A stretch of DNA of 64,000 bases, from assembly GCA_007115705.1 (NCBI GenBank), contig QXEO01000431.1, forward strand, positions 248,001 through 312,000. The letters are read 5' to 3'. A program made the translations under genes and the position numbers. This document shows positions 57,705 to 64,000 of the stretch, piece after piece. The notes below the pieces were generated by a model. That model saw only the letters and a list, made by a program, of their open reading frames with translations. It searched no databases and was not told where the DNA came from. The DNA comes from Dactylis glomerata (lineage: Eukaryota; Streptophyta; Magnoliopsida; Poales; Poaceae). Within the stretch, counting starts at the first letter, position 1. Each line of letters starts with the position of its first letter.

Positions 57705-60700
57705 TCAGGAGTAAAAGGGGCGCAGTAGAGCTATGTTCCATGGCCTCTTGGTTTCTTCTCCTGACCTGTCCGCCTTATTCTTCTTGGGGTCCTGCGCATC
57801 TATAAGATAATAGGCATCATTGTGCAGAGCTCTGCTCACAATGAATGGCCCCTCCCATGGAGGAGTTAACTTATGCCGGCCTTCTGTTCCTTGCTTTAGC
57901 CGGAGTACTAGATCTCCCTCTTGAAATCTCCTTGGATTTACCTTCTGCGCATGATAGCGTCTGAGGTTCTGCTGATATACTGCTGTTCTTGACAGAGTTA
58001 TTTCCCTTGCTTCCTCTAGCAGATCAACATCATTTTCTCTGGCTTCTTTAGCCTCTTTCTCAGTATATAGCACTATTCTTGGTGCATCATGTATTACATC
58101 TGTTGGAAGCACAGCTTCTGCTCCATACACCAGGAAAAATGGTGTGTAGCCTGTTGATCTATTCGGAGTTGTTCTTAAACTCCACAGCACTGCTGGCAGC
58201 TCATCTAGCCAACATCCCGGAGTTTTCTCCAGGGGCTCTATCAGCCGGGGTTTTATGCCGGATAATACTAGCCCATTCGATCTCTCTACTTGGCCATTGG
58301 CACAAGGGTGGGCAACCGACGCAACGTCCAGCCGGATTCCCACTTCCTCACAAAATCTGGCAAATGGCCCTTGGGCAAAGTTTGACCCATTGTCAGTGAT
58401 GATGCTATGAGGAACACCATATCTCAAGATTATATCCTTTAAGAATTTCACTGCTGTGTGACCATCACACTTGCTTATGGGCTTCACTTCAATCCACTTG
58501 GTGAACTTGTCCACCATGACCAGGATATGGGTCATTTTCCCTCTGGCCGGCTTAAAAGCCCCGACCATATCCAGGCCCCAAACAGCAAAGGGCCAGGTTA
58601 TTGGGATAGTTTTTAGGGCAGATGCCGGCTGATGAATCTGGTGGGCATATCTTTGACACCCATTACATTTCCGGACCAAGTTTTCTGCCTCTTGCAGTGC
58701 CGTTGGCCAATAGAAGCCATGCCGGAATACCTTTGCCACCAATGCCCTGGACGAAGCATGGTGACCACACTCCCCCTGGTGAATTTCCCGGAGCATCTCC
58801 AGACCCTCCGCAGATTCGACACATCTCTGCAATACTCCGGTGGTACTTCTCTTATATATTTCTTTGTTGATGATGGTATACGCTTTGGATCTCCTTATAA
58901 CCCGGCGGGCCTCGGTTTCATCCGCCGGCACTTGACCATCCACCATGAAGTTCATGATAGGACGTGCCCATGAGGGCACTTCCCTGACAGTGAACACTGC
59001 CTGATCTATTTCCATCATTTCGACCGACACATAATCGATCTCCATGGGCTGCGAAGTCCCCGGGACTGAAGAATCAGTCCCCGGGTATGCCGGAGCAGTC
59101 CCCGGGTATACCGGCACAACCTCTTGGCACATTTTACCCTTGCCTTTAGTTTTGCTCCGGAATACTGTACTAACAGCATATGCCGGCCCAGTCCCCGGGA
59201 CTGAGGAAACAGTCCCCGGGTTATCCGTCGTGGCTCCGGCATCTATCTCCATTGGAACTGCTTCGTCTGGACCTGGCGGGACATAAATGGAGGATGACTC
59301 CGGCGAGGGTTTGATCGATGGCTTCCTCAGATGCTCCAGCGAAATGCCGGGCGGGATTGAATCTCGGGAAGACCCCAGCTTGGATAATGCATCGGCTGCA
59401 TCGTTCTGAGCCCGGAGAACGTGCCGGAACTCACAACCTTCAAAGTAACCACTTAACTGCTGCACTAGGAAACGGTATGATGCCATGTTAGCATCATGCG
59501 CGTCCCATATGCCGGAACACTGCTGAATCACTAAGTCAGAATCCCCGAAGCACATAATCCGGCGAATTCCTATGTCCTTAGACACCTTCAGGCCATGCAC
59601 AAGTGCCTCATATTCCGCCACATTATTTGATGCTGCAAAGTGAATCTGTAGGACGTATCTCAGCTGGTCATTCTTTGGTGAACTGAGAACTATGCCGGCA
59701 CCCAAGCCATGGATTGTCTTGGACCCATCGAAATGCATCCTCCAATAATTGGCATCTGGCAATGGTGGCTCATACTGTATCTCGGCCCAGTCAATAAAGA
59801 AATCAGCCAAGACCTGGGACTTGATTGTATCCCTCTTATCGTACTGCGGTGTATACGGTGAAAGCTCTATTGCCCACTTTGCTATCCGGCCGCTGGCATC
59901 TTTGTTGCCTATAATTTCCGAGATAGGGGCCTCGGCCACTACCCGGATTGGATGCTCTTGGAAGTAATGCTTGAGCTTCTTGGCCGCCATATAGACACCA
60001 TAGGTCATCTTCTGATAGTGGGGGTAATTTTGCTTTGAGGTGGAGAGGACTTCACTCAGATAATATACCGGCCGCTGCACGGTTTTGCCTCCTTCCTCTC
60101 GCTCTACTACCACCACAGCACTGACAACTCGGTTGGTTGCCGCTATATAGAGCAACATTGGCTCCCGGGGCATCGGAGACGCTAATACCGGCGCTGTTGA
60201 CAACAACTGTTTCAATTCTTTGAAAGCTGCATCTGCTTGCGTTGTCCAGACAAATGTGTCGGACTTTTTCATCAACTGATATAACGGCAGAGCTTTCTCT
60301 CCCAGCCGGCTTATGAAGCGGCTCAGGGATGCGAGGCACCCAGTGAACTTCTGTACTTCCCTCAAATCTGTCGGCGGCTTCATCCTTTCTATGGCACGAA
60401 TCTTGCCGGGATTCACCTCAATACCCCGGCTGGAAACAAGGAAACCGAGCAACTTGCCCGCCGGCACACCAAAGGTGCACTTAGCCGGATTCAACTTCAT
60501 CCGGAATCTCCTCAGGTTCCCAAAGGTTTCCCGGAGATCATCTATGAGAGTCTTGCTCTCCTTGGTTTTTATGACGATATTATCGACATATACCTGCACA
60601 TTTTTATCTATCTGATCGTGCAAACACTTTTGCATACACCTTTGGTAAGTTGCGCCGGCATTTCTTAAACCGAACGGCATAGTGAGATAGCAATAAGCCC

Positions 60701-61190
60701 CGTACGGGGTAATAAAGGATGTCTTTATTTGATCTGGCTCATATAAGGGGATCTGGTGGAAACCAGAATAAGCATCTACGAAAGATAACAGTTCACATCC
60801 GGCTGTGGAATCAATCACTTGATCGATCCGAGGCAGCGGGAATGGATCTTTAGGACATGCCTTGTTCAAGTTGGTGTAATCAACACACATCCGCCATACT
60901 TTCACTATGGCGGGCTCGTCTTTCTTCTTTTCCACCAAAACCGGATTAGACACCCAATCCGGATGAAGTACTTCCTTGATAAAGCCAGAGGCTAAGAGCC
61001 TAGCCACTTCCTCCCATATGGCTTTCCTTCTATCGCCGGCATTCCGCCGGAGCGGCTGCTTCACTGGCTTAGCATCGGGTCTCACGTGCAATGCGTGCGC
61101 AGCCAGCTCCCTCGGCACACCTTGCAGGTCCGAAGTAGACCATGCAAAGATATCCCGATTCTCACGGAGGAAGCTGATGAGCTCGCTTTC
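57705..61190 (-). CDS. pol: Pol of C: reverse transcriptase, two RNase H regions, integrase
   Basis: 1161 codons without a stop, beginning after the TAG at 61191-61193. Reverse transcriptase motifs are MCVDYTNLNKACPKDPFPLP near residue 110, FITPYGAYCYLTMPFGLRNA, and a catalytic box reading YVDN (60579-60590) instead of YVDD, which should abolish activity. The first RNase H has lost its aspartates (LYIAATNRVVSA). The second has the set FDGSK, AEYEAL, GDSDLVIQ, NDAADALSKLG. A low-complexity linker with repeated PGT motifs (59040-59275) precedes integrase: HHCC zinc finger (GECGHHASS, CNGCQRY), catalytic D-D-E (LDMVGAF, ITDNGSNF, GQVERSNG) and C-terminal GDLVLRL. It copies RNA into DNA and inserts it. 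It converges on the accessory gene. Confidence 0.92.
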   Translation of the reverse strand, partial: ESELISFLRENRDIFAWSTSDLQGVPRELAAHALHVRPDAKPVKQPLRRNAGDRRKAIWEEVARLLASGFIKEVLHPDWVSNPVLVEKKKDEPAIVKVWRMCVDYTNLNKACPKDPFPLPRIDQVIDSTAGCELLSFVDAYSGFHQIPLYEPDQIKTSFITPYGAYCYLTMPFGLRNAGATYQRCMQKCLHDQIDKNVQVYVDNIVIKTKESKTLIDDLRETFGNLRRFRMKLNPAKCTFGVPAGKLLGFLVSSRGIEVNPGKIRAIERMKPPTDLREVQKFTGCLASLSRFISRLGEKALPLYQLMKKSDTFVWTTQADAAFKELKQLLSTAPVLASPMPREPMLLYIAATNRVVSAVVVVEREEGGKTVQRPVYYLSEVLSTSKQNYPHYQKMTYGVYMAAKKLKHYFQEHPIRVVAEAPISEIIGNKDASGRIAKWAIELSPYTPQYDKRDTIKSQVLADFFIDWAEIQYEPPLPDANYWRMHFDGSKTIHGLGAGIVLSSPKNDQLRYVLQIHFAASNNVAEYEALVHGLKVSKDIGIRRIMCFGDSDLVIQQCSGIWDAHDANMASYRFLVQQLSGYFEGCEFRHVLRAQNDAADALSKLGSSRDSIPPGISLEHLRKPSIKPSPESSSIYVPPGPDEAVPMEIDAGATTDNPGTVSSVPGTGPAYAVSTVFRSKTKGKGKMCQEVVPVYPGTAPAYPGTDSSVPGTSQPMEIDYVSVEMMEIDQAVFTVREVPSWARPIMNFMVDGQVPADETEARRVIRRSKAYTIINKEIYKRSTTGVLQRCVESAEGLEMLREIHQGECGHHASSRALVAKVFRHGFYWPTALQEAENLVRKCNGCQRYAHQIHQPASALKTIPITWPFAVWGLDMVGAFKPARGKMTHILVMVDKFTKWIEVKPISKCDGHTAVKFLKDIILRYGVPHSIITDNGSNFAQGPFARFCEEVGIRLDVASVAHPCANGQVERSNGLVLSGIKPRLIEPLEKTPGCWLDELPAVLWSLRTTPNRSTGYTPFFLVYGAEAVLPTDVIHDAPRIVLYTEKEAKEARENDVDLLEEAREITLSRTAVYQQNLRRYHAQKVNPRRFQEGDLVLRLKQGTEGRHKLTPPWEGPFIVSRALHNDAYYLIDAQDPKKNKADRSGEETKRPWNIALLRPFYS

Positions 61191-64000
61191 CTATTTGGGA
61201 TCCAAACTTGCCCCAACCAGGGCATGGCGCTCCGGGAAAGCTTCATCCAGAGGCACCTTTTTGACTTCCTTACTCACTTGAAAAGAAACGCTGCCACCGG
61301 GATTTGTCATGCCCGGCATAGATTTGCCGGCCACGACCGTCTCAGCAATCTCCACTGCTCGCTTGAGCCTCTTTCTCTCCTCTGCAATGATCAGAGTCTC
61401 GGCCAGATTGGATCCGGCGGTGGCACATGCCATCGAACGCTTGTAATCACCAATGATGGTGATCACTCCTTTGGGTCCCGGCATCTTCATCTTCAGATAC
61501 GCCACATGCGTAGAGGCCATGAATTTCGCCAGTGCCGGTCTACCCAGCAAAGCATGGTAGGGGCTCTCCAGATCAACCACCTCGAACATGAGGTTTTCCA
61601 CCCTGCAGTTATCCCGGCTGCCAAACATCACATCCATCCGGATCTTGCCCATCGGCGCACAAGAAAGTCCCGGCACAATGCCGTGGAACGTGGTCTTGCT
61701 CGGTTCCAGCATATTTTCCTTGATTCCCAGCTTCTCCATCGTATCCCGATACATGATGTTGATGCTGCTTCCATTATCAATGAGGACCTTGCTGAATCTT
61801 ACGTTATTAGCCGGCTCGACGAATGTCGGATCCATCACCAGAGCATATCCGCCGGGATTTGGCATGATCCGGGGATGATCTGCCCTGTCCCAACCAACAG
61901 CCTGGTCAGACCAGTACATCAGCTTTGGCACAGCCGACATAACGGCATTTACCTCCAGACACCGCCGGTACAAGCTCTGCTTGTCTGTTCTCTCGGTCTC
62001 AAAGACCATATAGATCTGATCATACTCCTTGTACTCATTCCGGCCCGCTCCTGGGCCTCCGGCGTTATATTCCGGGTTATAGCTCTGGTCAACTTGATTT
62101 ACGCCGGCATTTCCGGCGTTGCTCTGATTCCCAGGATTAACCGGCCTAGGTGGGACTGCAATCGTATTGGCACCTGTCAACGGCGATGGAGCTGCCAGGA
62201 CAGAGGGTCTAGCCGGTCCCCAGGGACCTGCACGACCTGCTAATATGTCGTCCAGCCACGAACAGTTCCTTGTCAAATGGTTTGCCGGCTTTCCCGGCTG
62301 GAATGTGTGGAACACACAAGGCTTGTCCATGGCAAGACCCACAGTATACTTCGGCCACTGCTTCTTCTGGCTGGCGGCTCCGCCGGCATTCTTGTTGGTC
62401 CAGACATTCTTCTTCTGGAACGGCTGTGCTTGCTGCTGCGGCTGCTGCTGAGGCTGCTGATAGTCCTCATATCTCGGACGCTGGCTACTGCCGGCGCCCC
62501 CTTGCTCTTCCTCCACAGCTGCAACTTGTGCTGCCCCATACCGGTGATCCGGCCTTTCCTCTCTTCTCTTGTTCCGGTTATCAGTGCGATAATATTGCCC
62601 TGATCTCCCGGCATTGCTGGTGTTCCCCTGGGTTTGCCCCTGTCCTTGTGAATCGAGACTGGGCTGCATGGGATCTCCCAGAGCATAACTATCAGCGATC
62701 TTGATTGTTTCGGCCAGCGTGGCCGGCATTTGCCTCTGAAGCTTTTGCCACAGCATGGTGCCATGCCGGCACCCATGAGCGAACCACATGATGGCCTGCT
62801 GCTCATTGATTCCTTCGCAGGAATTGCGCAACGTGCACCACCTGGTCAGATAGTCACGGTCAGTCTCATTCACTCCTTGCCGGCAGTTAGCCAGCTGCTG
62901 CGGATGGTTGGGCCTCTTGTATGTACTGGTAAAGTTCGACACAAACTGCTCTTCGAAATCAATCCAGCCATTGATACTCCCGGCCGGCAAATTATTCAGC
63001 CATATCATGGCTGGTCCTTCCAACATCTGCGGCACATATCATACCGCCCATCTGAGGTTTCCTCCGGCGATGTTCACCGCTGTGGAGTAATCCTCCAACC
63101 AATCTTCCGGCTTCGTACTGCCATTATATGTCCTCGCGCCACGCGCGAGCTGGAAGAAGTAAGGCACCGGCTCCCCCATAATCCGGGGTCCGAAACACAT
63201 AGGGCCCGGAGCTCCTTGTCTCTCCACCAACTCTGATTGGTGGATCTTGTCCAGCTTGAAACGTGCATCATTGGCTTCCAAGGACCGAGGTCCAAGCCGG
63301 GATGCTATTGGGCCTGCGATCATCTGCTGCTGCTGCTCCGGCTGATGCTGCTCACTATGCCGGCCTTGCTGGTGCTGCTGCTGATATCCCGCCCTGGCAA
63401 GGGCGGAATTGCCGTCATCCTCTCGATGTCCCGGATGGCCTGCACCCTGCTGCTGCGCTGCACCTCCGACGTCCTGTTGCTGACGCCGGGCTGCACTATT
63501 ACTCCGGCCACCACCGGCCGCGCCTGCTTCATGCCCGGCCGGCACACTCTGGCCGGGCTTCTTGCTGCCGACATACTTGTCAGCTTGGCCGATATTCTTC
63601 TGCACCATCGCCTGCTTTCCGGCGACAGCGGGATTGTACACCTGGATCTGCTTGTCCCGGCGGCCAGAGGTCACACTTCCGGCACGCCGGGCGCTAGGAT
63701 GCGGGGACGAGGCTTGGCCCCTCGACCTCGCGCCGGCATCTCCCGCCGACACAATGTACTGAGACGCCCCGGCACCCGGGTTTGCCTTCTTAAAGGCCTC
63801 CTGCTGCTTTGTAGCTTCAGACAAAAGTTGGTTAAGCTGGGCTTGCTGCTCACGCAGTGCTTCGCCGGATAAACAAGATAAATCCTTAGCTACCTCGGCC
63901 GCCGCTCTAAGGTTCTTTACTGGCGAACTATAGACTACCTTAGGCACAGTACTAGTTGCGGTATGACTCTTATCTCTAGCATCTTTTCCTATCTCAGCAT
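61191..64000 (-). CDS. gag: Gag-protease of C (partial, one stop)
   Basis: The minus-strand frame enters from the window edge and runs to the TAG at 61191-61193 after LDPK. One in-frame TGA lies at about 63036-63038 (context RWAV-stop-YVPQ; B has arginine there, so it is a CGT or CGA-type change). The N-terminal half is Q-rich with low complexity. The capsid-like core has IWLNNLPAGSINGWIDFEEQF and TDRDYLTRWCTLRNS. CVFHTF...HLTRNC is a zinc-finger-like motif. The protease motif is IDNGSSINIMYRD. The terminal TAG is shared with B. The start is outside the window. Confidence 0.88.

Larger units (their letters stand above)
50575..64000 (-). mobile_element. C: Ty3/gypsy (Tat-lineage) element with intact antisense gene
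   Basis: Minus strand and incomplete at the right edge. From left to right it has the 3' LTR, accessory gene (plus strand), pol and gag-protease. Two RNase H regions in pol, the first degenerate and the second with a complete acidic set, mark the Tat/Ogre-type lineage. Same family as B by LTR and protein likeness. It is inserted in F. Confidence 0.93.

Noticed and set aside
61086..62243. Plus-strand open frame of 385 codons
   Set aside because: It lies opposite the C gag-protease with clear protease motifs. No start context or family likeness.

Overview
This window is nuclear DNA from a grass, most likely a large-genome Pooideae species (wheat, barley or oat relatives). The LTR start TGATACGTCTCAAACGTATC, tRNA-Asp-type primer sites, Stowaway MITEs beginning CTCCCTCCGT and gag-pol codon usage all fit. 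I find no cellular gene, tRNA or rRNA. Nearly all 64 kb is LTR retrotransposons nested in one another, with one Helitron and two MITEs. The genus is not resolved.

Layout. Left: element D1 (1-3958, minus; gag open to the window edge) sits in A' (3959-8061, a Ty3/gypsy remnant with the end of integrase and an opposing multi-exon gene). A' sits in the 5' LTR of A, an old Ty1/copia Sirevirus-like element (8062-13314 and 40481-46632). A is split by B (13315-40475; two 928-bp LTRs, duplication GTAGT), a Ty3/gypsy element of the same kind as C. B's pol is interrupted by D2 (19131-34247). D2's LTR is interrupted by E (20063-32758; two 1397-bp LTRs, duplication GGGGG). E's protease is interrupted by a Helitron (25915-29133) carrying two Stowaway MITEs. 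The nest is therefore six layers deep. Right: LTR pieces D3 and D4, then F (47812-50574), then C (50575 to the window end), each inserted in the previous one.

The most interesting content is accessory genes inside the retrotransposons. A', B and C each carry a seven-exon gene (seven exons surviving in A') downstream of pol and on the opposite strand, so the two converge. In C its introns can be removed to leave an uninterrupted 1160-codon frame with its own TATA box. In B it is broken, and in A' it is a divergent, broken relative. F carries, in the same antisense position, a gene for three AT-hooks plus a B3-type DNA-binding domain. E lacks reverse transcriptase and integrase but has a second sense ORF with a promoter-like leader and a 5'UTR intron. 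B and C keep a TAG between protease and reverse transcriptase, and their non-coding parts are dense in a short motif (CCGGCATAT and close variants), which suggests self-recognition by an element-encoded protein.

Ages: hand-counted LTR differences are about 25/928 for B and 35/1397 for E, consistent with insertion about 1 million years ago at the usual grass LTR rate. A is clearly older.
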